Source of the DNA: Olleya namhaensis
Lineage (GTDB): Bacteria > Bacteroidota > Bacteroidia > Flavobacteriales > Flavobacteriaceae
Assembly: GCF_900114005.1 (NCBI RefSeq)
Contig: NZ_FORM01000006.1
Span: forward strand, 124,001 to 188,000
Direction: 5' to 3'
DNA length: 64,000 nucleotides
Made by a program: the position numbers and the translations under genes. This document shows positions 32,853 through 41,401 of the stretch, piece after piece. Position 1 is the first letter of the stretch. Each line of letters starts with the position of its first letter. The notes below the pieces were generated by a model. It was not told the origin of the DNA, searched no databases, and saw only the letters and a program-made list of their open reading frames with translations.

Positions 32853-34406
32853 ATGAAGCGTACGCTATATTTTATCTGCTGTATTGGGTTTATCTTAATG
32901 GTAAGTTCTTGCCGAAAGGATTTTGAATTCCAGGCGAGTTCTGGAGGTTTAGAATTCTCTAAAGACACGATTTATTTAGATACTATTTTTGCAAATATAG
33001 GTTCAAGCACTTATAATCTAAAGGTCTACAATACTAGTAATGATGACATCTCAATACCTACTCTACAATTACAAAACGGAGAAAACTCTGGGTACCGACT
33101 AAATGTAGATGGTCAAGCAGGCAAAAGCTTTACAGACGTACAACTATTAGCTAAAGACAGTCTGTTTATTTTTATTGAAACAACTTATAACACAGATACA
33201 ACACCACTTACTAATAACGAGTTTGTTTATACAGATAAAATAATATTTGATTCTGGAGACAATCTACAGGATGTAGATTTAGTAACCTTAGTTAAAGATG
33301 CTAACTTTATTTATCCTGATAAAAATAACACAACAGGTATTATTGAAACCTTAACCTTAACTATTGACGGTACACCAACCGCTACAGAAATACAAGGTCG
33401 CGAGTTACTACCTGAAGAATTAAACTTTACTAACGAAAAACCTTATGTCATTTACGGTTATGCTGCGGTACCTGCAGGAGAAACACTAACTATAGATGCG
33501 GGAGCACGAATTCATTTTCATGCTAACTCAGGTTTATTGGTCTCAGAAGGTGCTACTTTAAACGTAAATGGTGCTTTAAGTACTGATCCTGAATTACTAG
33601 AAAACGAAGTTGTTTTTGAAGGTGATCGATTAGAACCATTATTTAGTGATGTCCCTGGACAATGGGGAACCATTTGGTTATTTGAAGGCAGTCAAAATAA
33701 TACTATTAATCATGCGACTATTAAAAATGCCACAGTTGGTGTATTATCCGATGGTAATGCAGATGCGGTAACAGATAAATTAACCATTACAAATTCGCAA
33801 ATATATAATATCAGTACGTTTGGTATTCTAGGTCGTAACACGTCGATTACAGCAGATAACATCGTCTTAAATAATGCTGGACAAGCTAGTTTTGGAGCTA
33901 CTTTTGGTGGAAAATACAACGTCACCCACTCTACTATTGCAAATTATTGGAACAGTAGTTTTAGACAATTCCCGGCGCTGCTAATTAACAACTTTGTAGC
34001 TGATGCTGAAAACACTGCGTTTGTTGCAGATTTAACCGAAGCTAATTTTAGTAATTGTATAATATATGGTAATGATAACCCTGAGTTATTAATTGACCAA
34101 ATTGAAGATGCTGCAGTAGTTTTTAATTTTAAATTTACTAATTGTCTATTACGTTTTCAAGATTCTAGCAATTTCTTTTCTAGCCCTAATTATGATTTTG
34201 ATAATGCAACACATTACGAAAACATGATTTTTAACGAAGCTCCTGATTTTGAAAATCCTTTGGAAAACAATTTAAAAATTGGTGAAGACTCAGCTGCTAA
34301 TGGTCAAGGTAATACTACTTTTTCTAGTCAAGTCCCAAATGATATTTTAGGCGTTAGCAGAACCACTAGTCCGGACTTAGGTGCATTTCAACATATCATC
34401 TTTTAG
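32853..34406 (+). CDS. Large lipoprotein with beta-helix-like repeats
   Basis: 517 residues. Lipoprotein signal MKRTLYFICCIGFILMVSSC. Residues about 20-150 look like an Ig-like/CARDB-type domain (TIYLDTIFANIGSSTYNLKV). Residues about 200-450 show the irregular short-turn pattern of a right-handed beta helix (NTINHATIKNATVGVLSDG, FSNCIIYGNDNPELLI). No catalytic residues are visible. The C-terminus SPDLGAFQHI is typical of this Bacteroidota family. Cell-surface or periplasmic location is inferred. Confidence 0.75.
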   Translation: MKRTLYFICCIGFILMVSSCRKDFEFQASSGGLEFSKDTIYLDTIFANIGSSTYNLKVYNTSNDDISIPTLQLQNGENSGYRLNVDGQAGKSFTDVQLLAKDSLFIFIETTYNTDTTPLTNNEFVYTDKIIFDSGDNLQDVDLVTLVKDANFIYPDKNNTTGIIETLTLTIDGTPTATEIQGRELLPEELNFTNEKPYVIYGYAAVPAGETLTIDAGARIHFHANSGLLVSEGATLNVNGALSTDPELLENEVVFEGDRLEPLFSDVPGQWGTIWLFEGSQNNTINHATIKNATVGVLSDGNADAVTDKLTITNSQIYNISTFGILGRNTSITADNIVLNNAGQASFGATFGGKYNVTHSTIANYWNSSFRQFPALLINNFVADAENTAFVADLTEANFSNCIIYGNDNPELLIDQIEDAAVVFNFKFTNCLLRFQDSSNFFSSPNYDFDNATHYENMIFNEAPDFENPLENNLKIGEDSAANGQGNTTFSSQVPNDILGVSRTTSPDLGAFQHIIF

Positions 34407-34482
34407 ATTGAACGAAAGAATAAAATAGCACTAGCTTTTTCTTTTAGTTTTGAATTAAATAACAACCCTCAATTATTTAGTC

Positions 34483-34704
34483 ATGATAAAAATAAAAAGA
34501 AATATGAGCAATTTTGATAGACTAGTCCGTTTTATTGTGGTTTTATTGCTTGTAGCGATATTATATGTAGGAGAATTTGATGGTCCCATAGCTTTTATTA
34601 TTATACTAATTTCAGCCATGTTTTTATTTGCTAGTGTTACAGCTTTTTGTCCATTTTACAAATCGACTAACATTTCAACTTATGATTCTGACGATTATTT
34701 ATAA
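34483..34704 (+). CDS. DUF2892 small membrane protein
   Basis: 73 residues, two membrane helices (about 16-30 and 35-52). NMSNFDRLVRFIVVLLLVA and FLFASVTAFCPFYK match the DUF2892 (YgaP-C-like) pattern, including the CPFY motif near the end. Function of the family is not established; some members sit in rhodanese proteins. Ends 30 bp before a bidirectional terminator. Confidence 0.82.
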   Translation: MIKIKRNMSNFDRLVRFIVVLLLVAILYVGEFDGPIAFIIILISAMFLFASVTAFCPFYKSTNISTYDSDDYL

Positions 34705-34732
34705 TAGTTTGATTAACATCTAATTTTACATA

Positions 34733-34763
34733 AAAAAAGCCAGCTTTTCAGCTGGCTTTTTTT
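34733..34763. terminator. Bidirectional terminator
   Basis: AAAAAAAGCCAGC and GCTGGCTTTTTTT around TTTTCA, between the DUF2892 gene and glyA. It is followed directly by TTCCGCGAAAGCGAAAA, a short dispersed repeat. Confidence 0.9.
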
Positions 34764-34794
34764 CCGCGAAAGCGAAAAATAATTTTATAATAGA

Positions 34795-36069
34795 CTAAGC
34801 TACAAACAATGGTAACTCACTCATCATTGCATTAACTTTAATTGCGATTTCGTCTAATAAATCTTCGTTTTCATGATTCATGATTACTTGATCAATTAGC
34901 TCTACGATAGCTTCCATTTCGTTTTCTTTTAAACCTCTGGTTGTAATTGCAGCAGTACCAACTCTAATTCCTGATGTTACAAATGGAGATTTATCGTCAA
35001 ATGGCACCATATTTTTGTTTACTGTAATGTCTGCTTTTACTAATGCTTTTTCAGCATCTTTACCTGTAATGTTTTTGTTACGTAAGTCAATTAACATCAT
35101 GTGGTTATCTGTACCTCCAGAAATAATTTTGTATCCACGTTTTACAAAAGCCTCTGCCATAGCAGATGCATTTTTCTTAACCTGCAACATATAATGCATA
35201 AACGGCTCTGTTAGCGCTTCTCCAAAAGCAATTGCTTTAGCAGCAATAATATGCTCTAATGGTCCACCTTGGTTTCCTGGAAAGACTCCAGAATCTAAAA
35301 GTGAAGACATCTTTTTTAAGTTTCCGTTTTTAAGTTTTAATCCAAATGGGTTATCAAAATCTTTACCCATTAATATCATCCCTCCTCTTGGTCCACGTAA
35401 TGTTTTGTGCGTCGTAGTAGTTACAATGTGACAATGTGGTAATGGATCGTTTAAAATACCTTTTGCAATTAAACCTGCAGGATGTGATATATCTGCCAAT
35501 AGCAAAGCTCCAACACTATCTGCTATTACTCTAAAACGTTTAAAATCTATGTCTCTAGAATATGCAGAGGCACCTGCAATAATTAATTTAGGCTGTTCTT
35601 TAGTTGCAATTTCTTGAATCTTATCATAGTTTAAAACACCTGTAGCTTCTTCTACACCATAAAATACCGGATTGTATAATTTTCCAGAAAAATTTACTGG
35701 AGAACCATGTGTTAAATGCCCACCATGAGATAAATCGAATCCTAAAATTTTATCTCCTGGTTGTAATACTGCATGATAAACAGCTGTATTTGCTTGACTT
35801 CCTGAGTGTGGTTGCACGTTAGCATATTCTGCACCAAATAAAGCTTTTGCTCTATCAATTGCTATCTGCTCTACCTCGTCAACAATCTCACATCCACCAT
35901 AATAACGCTTCCCAGGGTATCCTTCTGCATATTTGTTGGTTAATACAGATCCTGCTGCTTCCATTACTTGGTCACTGACAAAGTTTTCTGAGGCAATTAG
36001 TTCTATACCATTTAGTTGGCGTTCTTTTTCGGCTTGAATCAATTCAAAAATCTGTTCGTCGCGTTGCAT
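34795..36069 (-). CDS. glyA: Serine hydroxymethyltransferase
   Basis: 424 residues, full length. It converts serine and tetrahydrofolate to glycine and 5,10-methylene-tetrahydrofolate, with pyridoxal phosphate bound to the Lys in [14 protein letters not shown]. Also seen: IELIASENF near the start, [30 protein letters not shown] and [10 protein letters not shown]. Cytoplasmic. No folate genes are adjacent; single gene with its own terminator. Upstream lies a TTTCCGCTTAAGCGAAAAAT repeat (36088-36107). Confidence 0.97.
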   Translation of the reverse strand: MQRDEQIFELIQAEKERQLNGIELIASENFVSDQVMEAAGSVLTNKYAEGYPGKRYYGGCEIVDEVEQIAIDRAKALFGAEYANVQPHSGSQANTAVYHAVLQPGDKILGFDLSHGGHLTHGSPVNFSGKLYNPVFYGVEEATGVLNYDKIQEIATKEQPKLIIAGASAYSRDIDFKRFRVIADSVGALLLADISHPAGLIAKGILNDPLPHCHIVTTTTHKTLRGPRGGMILMGKDFDNPFGLKLKNGNLKKMSSLLDSGVFPGNQGGPLEHIIAAKAIAFGEALTEPFMHYMLQVKKNASAMAEAFVKRGYKIISGGTDNHMMLIDLRNKNITGKDAEKALVKADITVNKNMVPFDDKSPFVTSGIRVGTAAITTRGLKENEMEAIVELIDQVIMNHENEDLLDEIAIKVNAMMSELPLFVA

Positions 36070-36147
36070 AGTTATGTCTTTTTGTTATTTCCGCTTAAGC
36101 GAAAAATGTTTTAGAGTTAAATATTTATCAAAAATAAGAAATAACCA

Positions 36148-36176
36148 TTGTAAATAATTCAAAAAACATATATTTA
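36148..36176 (+). promoter_or_regulatory. Promoter of the fumarylacetoacetase gene
   Basis: TTG at 36148-36150, 18 bp, then TATATTTA at 36169-36176, close to the TTG-N19-TAnnTTTG consensus. It lies 38 bp before the ATG. Confidence 0.5.
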
Positions 36177-36213
36177 CTTAGAATTTATAAACAACAAATC
36201 AACAATTATATAT

Positions 36214-37506
36214 ATGCCATTATCAGCTAATAATCCAGACAGAAAATCATGGTTACACGTCGATAAAAATTCTGACTTCCCAATTCAAAATATTCCGTTT
36301 GGTGTTTTCTTAACAAGAGATGACATTATTACTATCGGAACACGTATTGGTGATACAGCAATTGACCTAGGTGCGTTACACCAATTAGGATATTTTGAAG
36401 GTATCCCTTTAACAGAAGACATATTTTTACAAGACACACTAAACGATTTTATTGCGGATGGACGCAAAACATGGCGTTTAGTAAGAAATAGAATTGCCGA
36501 AATTTTTGATGCTGAAAATGATGCATTAACTAATAATTTAAAGCATAAAGAGATTGTTTTATTTAGATTAGATGAAATAGAAATGCAATTACCTGTGCAA
36601 ATTGGTGATTATACAGATTTTTACTCAAGTATAGAACACGCTACTAATGTAGGGACTATGTTTAGAGATCCTGACAATGCTTTATTACCAAATTGGTTAC
36701 ATATACCTGTTGGATATCATGGTAGAAGTAGCTCAATAATCCCATCAGGAATACCTGTACACAGACCACAAGGTCAAACGTTACCTGCAGGAGCAACAGA
36801 ACCTGTTTTTGGACCTAGTAAACTAATTGATTTTGAATTAGAAATGGGTTTTATTACTACTGATGCTAATGATTTAGGAGAACCTATTCCTGTGGATGAA
36901 GCTGAAGAATACATCTTTGGATTAGTGTTATTTAATGACTGGTCTGCTAGAGATATCCAGAAGTGGGAGTATGTGCCACTAGGACCGTTTTTAGCTAAAA
37001 ACTTTGCGTCTTCAATTTCGCCTTGGATTGTCACTTTAGATGCTTTACAACCCTTTAAAACAAGTAGTCCTAAGCCATTAAAAAAACAATTACCTTACTT
37101 ACAACAGTCTGGCAAAAAGAGTTACGATATTAATTTAGAAGTTGCTATACAACCAGAAAAAGCTAAAGAAACCGTAGTTAGTAAATCTAACTTTAAGCAC
37201 ATGTACTGGAGTATGTCGCAACAATTAGCGCATCACACCGTAAATGGTTGCCCAATAAACTCTGGAGACATGATGGGAAGTGGAACTATCTCTGGTCCAA
37301 CACCAGATAGTTACGGATCTATGTTAGAGTTATCTTGGAGAGGTGAAAAACCTGTTAAACTTAATGATGGTACAGAGCGTAAATTTATTAATGATAACGA
37401 TACTGTTATTATGAGAGGTTACTGCGAAAAAGATGGTACTAGAATTGGTTTTGGTGAAGTATCTACAAAATTACTTCCCGTTTTCCAACCTAAAAAACAG
37501 AAATAA
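36214..37506 (+). CDS. fahA: Fumarylacetoacetase
   Basis: 430 residues, the length of the tyrosine-degradation enzyme rather than the short FAH-fold hydrolases. It cleaves fumarylacetoacetate to fumarate and acetoacetate, the last step of tyrosine catabolism. Seen: FGVFLTRDD, DFYSSIEHATNVGTMFRD (catalytic His region), PVGYHGRSSSI, FELEMGFI (metal-binding Glu), FNDWSARDIQKWEYVPLGPF, QQLAHHTVNGCPINSGDMMG and GSGTISGP. No homogentisate dioxygenase gene lies beside it. Own promoter and terminator. Confidence 0.96.
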   Translation: MPLSANNPDRKSWLHVDKNSDFPIQNIPFGVFLTRDDIITIGTRIGDTAIDLGALHQLGYFEGIPLTEDIFLQDTLNDFIADGRKTWRLVRNRIAEIFDAENDALTNNLKHKEIVLFRLDEIEMQLPVQIGDYTDFYSSIEHATNVGTMFRDPDNALLPNWLHIPVGYHGRSSSIIPSGIPVHRPQGQTLPAGATEPVFGPSKLIDFELEMGFITTDANDLGEPIPVDEAEEYIFGLVLFNDWSARDIQKWEYVPLGPFLAKNFASSISPWIVTLDALQPFKTSSPKPLKKQLPYLQQSGKKSYDINLEVAIQPEKAKETVVSKSNFKHMYWSMSQQLAHHTVNGCPINSGDMMGSGTISGPTPDSYGSMLELSWRGEKPVKLNDGTERKFINDNDTVIMRGYCEKDGTRIGFGEVSTKLLPVFQPKKQK

Positions 37507-37530
37507 CAAAACACTACATATCAAACAATT

Positions 37531-37566
37531 AACCCTTAAATTATTAAATTTAAGGGTTTCTTTTTG
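37531..37566 (+). terminator. Terminator of the fumarylacetoacetase gene
   Basis: AACCCTTAAATT and AATTTAAGGGTT form a 12-bp stem with a short ATTA loop, followed by TCTTTTT. Confidence 0.85.
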
Positions 37567-37623
37567 GGGTTTGGCACAGCTATTGAATACTACTTAAAAT
37601 AGAAACCAATAAAATCCCAAAAG

Positions 37624-38808
37624 ATGAAAAATTTTACTCTTATTACAGTACTTCTTCTAGTACTAACATCTTGTGTTGGAAGAAAGCAAATCGAAAAGCA
37701 ATTACACTCTGGTAATTACGATTTAGCTATTAGTAATGCTTTAAAAAAGTTAGAAAACAACAAGGACAAAAAACGCAAACAAAGCTATATTTTAATGCTT
37801 CAGGATGCATATTATAAAGTTGTTGCAGATGACCACAGTAATTTAAATCATTTAACTAAGGATGGTAACCCAGAACTTTTTGAAACTATTTACAACACGT
37901 ATTTAGATTTAGAGTCTCGTCAAACCGCTATTAAACGCGTGTTACCATTACAAATTGGAGGAAAAACAATAACCTTAGATTTTAATGATTACAGTAGCCA
38001 AATTGTAAAATACAGAGCTAAAGTATCAGAATATAAATATGGTCAAGCTACAAGCTTACTGCAATCTAGTAGTAGCAAATACGACTACCGTGAGGCTTAT
38101 AGCTTATTAAATACAATAGAAGCTATTAATCCAAATTATAGAGACGTTAGGTCTTTAATGGATGATGCCCATTTTAAAGGAACTGATTTTGTATTGGTAA
38201 CTATTGAAAATCAAACCCGTCAGATTATACCACAACGTTTAGAGTCTGATTTATTAAATTTTGACACTTATGGATTGGATCAGTTCTGGACTGCATATCA
38301 CGCAAGTTCTGATACAAATATAGACTACGATTATGCGATGCAATTGCAACTACAACGTATTAATATATCTCCAGAACATATTACCGAAAGACAATTATTA
38401 CGTCAAAAAGATATTGTAGATGGTTGGGAATATGTTTTAGATACTAATGGAAATGTAGCAAAAGATAGTTTAGGAAATGATATTACTCAAGATAAAATTG
38501 TTAATATTAAAGCTAGGTTTTTTGAAGTAAATCAGTTAAAATCAACTCAAGTTATCGCTAGAGTTGTTTATACAGATTTAAAGCAAAATCAAATATTAGA
38601 TAATTTTAATATTGACAGTGAATTTATTTTTGAAAACACTTTTGGAACTGTACGTGGTGATCAAAGGGCTCTAAATAATGGCGATTTACAGTTACTAAGA
38701 AACAGACAGATTCCTTTTCCTAATAACGAACAAATGGTTTATGATACAGGAGAGGATTTAAAATATAAACTAAAAGATATAATAAACAGCTATAGTTTTA
38801 GAGGCTAA
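37624..38808 (+). CDS. Lipoprotein with helical repeats, unknown
   Basis: 394 residues. Signal MKNFTLITVLLLVLTSC with Cys17 as lipidation site. The first 150 residues look like helical (TPR-like) repeats: QIEKQLHSGNYDLAISNALKK, then YREAYSLLNTIEAINPNYRD. The C-terminal half is beta-rich with a typical linker WEYVLDTNGNVAKD. It should sit in the envelope facing the periplasm. No family function is known to me. It ends just before a terminator whose sequence recurs at 46216. Confidence 0.7.
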   Translation: MKNFTLITVLLLVLTSCVGRKQIEKQLHSGNYDLAISNALKKLENNKDKKRKQSYILMLQDAYYKVVADDHSNLNHLTKDGNPELFETIYNTYLDLESRQTAIKRVLPLQIGGKTITLDFNDYSSQIVKYRAKVSEYKYGQATSLLQSSSSKYDYREAYSLLNTIEAINPNYRDVRSLMDDAHFKGTDFVLVTIENQTRQIIPQRLESDLLNFDTYGLDQFWTAYHASSDTNIDYDYAMQLQLQRINISPEHITERQLLRQKDIVDGWEYVLDTNGNVAKDSLGNDITQDKIVNIKARFFEVNQLKSTQVIARVVYTDLKQNQILDNFNIDSEFIFENTFGTVRGDQRALNNGDLQLLRNRQIPFPNNEQMVYDTGEDLKYKLKDIINSYSFRG

Positions 38809-38826
38809 ACCTTAATTAAATATCAT

Positions 38827-38860
38827 AAAAAAACTCCCAAATTACCTTGGGAGTTTTTTT
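38827..38860 (+). terminator. Terminator, almost identical to the one at 46216
   Basis: AAAAAACTCCCAA, ATTACC loop, TTGGGAGTTTTTTT. Ends the preceding lipoprotein gene. The tail GTGTAA/GTGTGT after the T-run also matches that at 46216-46249, with one base different in the loop or stem. Confidence 0.9.
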
Positions 38861-38907
38861 GTGTAATCAATTTATTAGACTAAATTTAACTCTAATATTA
38901 TCCAAAT

Positions 38908-41283
38908 ATGCGTTATACCATCCTACTTATTACATTGTTAATTAGCACATTCTCTTTTTGTCAAGTAAATAATAGTAATCTAGTAGAACAAATTACTAAT
39001 AGTGGTTTTTTTCATAATTATAACGTAGAAAATTTTTATCTACACACTAATAAAGATGTTTATTTTACTGGAGAAAATATCTTTTTTAAAGCTTATGTCG
39101 TTAACGAAGTTGACAACACACCTAATATGGACACAAAAAACCTTCATGTTAATCTGTACAATAATGAAAACAAATTAGTCTCTAGCCAATTGTTTCATGT
39201 TGAAGAAGGTAAGACTAATGGCTCCATTAAATTACCAGCACATCTAAAGTCGGGACAATATACAATACAACTAGATACGCAATGGAACAGAAATTTTAAA
39301 TCAGGATCCAATTTTTTAATATTAGTAAAAAATATAGATCAAACTGATTTTAGCACTACAGTAACCACAGATATTGAAACGACTGAAGAGCCTATTACAT
39401 TTTATCCTGAAAGTGGATCATTAATAGAAAACAACGAAAATGTTATTTATTTTAAAGTCAAAAACGATAATGTTAAAGCCCCTATTGGTCGTATAGTAGA
39501 AACAAAAACAGGTCGACGAGTAGCTAAAATATTTCCTATTAATAGTAATTATGCTAAAAGCACATTTTTTTACGATTCAGAATTTACCGCTATAATTAAC
39601 GTTGACGGTAAAAAAGAAAAAATTACGATACCTAAAGCAAATAAAACTGGTTTTACACTTTATAAAACTAAATCAGAAAAAGATGACGTTATAAACTTTC
39701 AATTAAGCACCAATCGTGAAACTATTAAAAAACAAAAATTTATATATGCAGTACATCATAAAAAAGGGGTTTTAAAAACTAAAGCATCTTTTAATCTAAC
39801 TGAAAATATATTAAACTATAATTTCAACATTTTAAAATCTGATTTATTTCCTGGATTAAATACAATCTCAGTATTTGATAATCAAAATAAACTACTAATA
39901 GAGCGTTCTTTTTTTTACAAAGACAAAAAGAAAGTTGATATTTTAGCCAAAGTAATTTCGCAAAGTCAGGATTCCACCACATTAGATTTAAACCTTATTA
40001 ATATAAATAAAGCAACTAACATTAGTATTAGTGTCTTGCATGAAGATAGCGAGGTTATTAATTATAATACTTCTATAACTAACACCTTACTTTACCAAGA
40101 CACAAATTTTAATACATCAGAAAGCACAGATCTGTATTTTCAACAACAAACTCTAGAAAATAGTTTTGTTTATAAATCAAAAGATAAACAGCTAGCATTT
40201 AGCAAAGAATATGGTATTAAGTTAATTGGAAGTTTAAATGCTCCTGTAAAAGAACCTACAAGCTATCAAGTAGCCCTTACCTCTAGCACCAATGAGATTT
40301 TTACAACTACAGACTTAAAAGCTGACAAAAAATTTAAATTCGAGAAATTATATTTAACACACCCTTCTGAGTTTACTTTGTTATTGCTTAACAAAAATGG
40401 TAAATCGCAAGAATCTCGTTTCTATATTTATAATATAAATACAGATTACGTAGCTTTTAACACATTGCAAAACCCAATTAGCTTTAGAAGTGATTTTATC
40501 AAACCAAAAATCACAAAAAAAACATACACACAATCAGAATTAGAAGTACCCAAATTTATATCTAAAAATGTAGAACAATTGGATGAAGTTGTTTTAGAAG
40601 ATGTTCAGAAAAGGAATGAAAAAAGAATAAAGCAGATAAAAAAAGAAAATCTGTATTTAGCTATAAATGCAGGCTTATCTCGTGACTATTTGATAGATCC
40701 CGATAAAGATTTTCAAACATTAGAACAATACCTAAGAACAATTACAGGCATACGTGTAGTAAATGACACTTCCCTTATAAGAGTACTAAACGCAAGACCA
40801 GGAGGTAATTTTAAACAGAGAAATTATATTTCTATTGTCATAGATGGTAATTTTATTACTCAAAAAGCAGGAGGGTTACAAAACCCACATAGACCAGTAA
40901 CAGATTTTGAATTAATATCTGTTAATCTATCAGGACTTGGAAACGGGATAGTGCATCAAAATGGGGTAATAAATTTAGTGACCAGAAAAGGAAAATCAAT
41001 TACTAGTAATAGTTATGTATCAAAAAATTACAAAACAACAAACGGTTATAATCTAAACCAAGAAACACTAAGTGATAGTAATTTGTTTTACCCCAGCAAA
41101 TCATCTGAATATGCCTTTAGCACTATAGATTGGATTCCTGATTTAACATTAAACCCAAGTACTACAAATACAATTAAAATAAAAAAACCACTGGGAGAAC
41201 ATGTAAAACTAATAATTAACGGTGTTAGCCTTGATGGAGAGTTAATTTATAAAGTTATTGAGTTAAAAGTACCATTAGAATAA
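38908..41283 (+). CDS. Secreted macroglobulin-like/TonB-plug protein, tandem copy 1
   Basis: 791 residues. Signal peptide (MRYTILLITLLISTFSFCQ). Residues 40-130 read as a macroglobulin MG2-like domain (FYLHTNKDVYFTGENIFFKA, SGQYTIQLDTQWN). Beta-sandwich domains follow up to about 560. A TonB-receptor plug-like region comes near 560-710 (LDEVVLEDVQ, YLRTITGIRV, FELISVNLSGLG, GVINLVTRKGK), and the tail is short with no 22-strand barrel. So it has the surface-exposed and plug parts, but no full transporter. First of three tandem paralogues. Similar single genes exist across Bacteroidota with unknown function. It starts 47 bp after a terminator and should have its own promoter. Confidence 0.8.
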   Translation: MRYTILLITLLISTFSFCQVNNSNLVEQITNSGFFHNYNVENFYLHTNKDVYFTGENIFFKAYVVNEVDNTPNMDTKNLHVNLYNNENKLVSSQLFHVEEGKTNGSIKLPAHLKSGQYTIQLDTQWNRNFKSGSNFLILVKNIDQTDFSTTVTTDIETTEEPITFYPESGSLIENNENVIYFKVKNDNVKAPIGRIVETKTGRRVAKIFPINSNYAKSTFFYDSEFTAIINVDGKKEKITIPKANKTGFTLYKTKSEKDDVINFQLSTNRETIKKQKFIYAVHHKKGVLKTKASFNLTENILNYNFNILKSDLFPGLNTISVFDNQNKLLIERSFFYKDKKKVDILAKVISQSQDSTTLDLNLININKATNISISVLHEDSEVINYNTSITNTLLYQDTNFNTSESTDLYFQQQTLENSFVYKSKDKQLAFSKEYGIKLIGSLNAPVKEPTSYQVALTSSTNEIFTTTDLKADKKFKFEKLYLTHPSEFTLLLLNKNGKSQESRFYIYNINTDYVAFNTLQNPISFRSDFIKPKITKKTYTQSELEVPKFISKNVEQLDEVVLEDVQKRNEKRIKQIKKENLYLAINAGLSRDYLIDPDKDFQTLEQYLRTITGIRVVNDTSLIRVLNARPGGNFKQRNYISIVIDGNFITQKAGGLQNPHRPVTDFELISVNLSGLGNGIVHQNGVINLVTRKGKSITSNSYVSKNYKTTNGYNLNQETLSDSNLFYPSKSSEYAFSTIDWIPDLTLNPSTTNTIKIKKPLGEHVKLIINGVSLDGELIYKVIELKVPLE

Positions 41284-41313
41284 CACAACAAAAACCGATT
41301 ACAATAGTATTTA

Positions 41314-41356
41314 AAATGGTAATTATGTTAAAAAACATAAATCACCATTGCTTTTT
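41314..41356 (+). terminator. Possible terminator between copies 1 and 2
   Basis: AATGGT and ACCATT pair around an inner ATGTT/AACAT stem, followed by GCTTTTT. The stem is interrupted, so confidence is limited. Confidence 0.45.
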
Positions 41357-41401
41357 GGCATAAAGATTGATAAAATATTTTCAACCAAAGCCAAACCAAA
41401 C

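Noticed and set aside
41348-41401. TTG start adding 18 residues to tandem copy 2
   Set aside because: It would put a charged stretch before a complete signal peptide, and copy 3 has no such extension.
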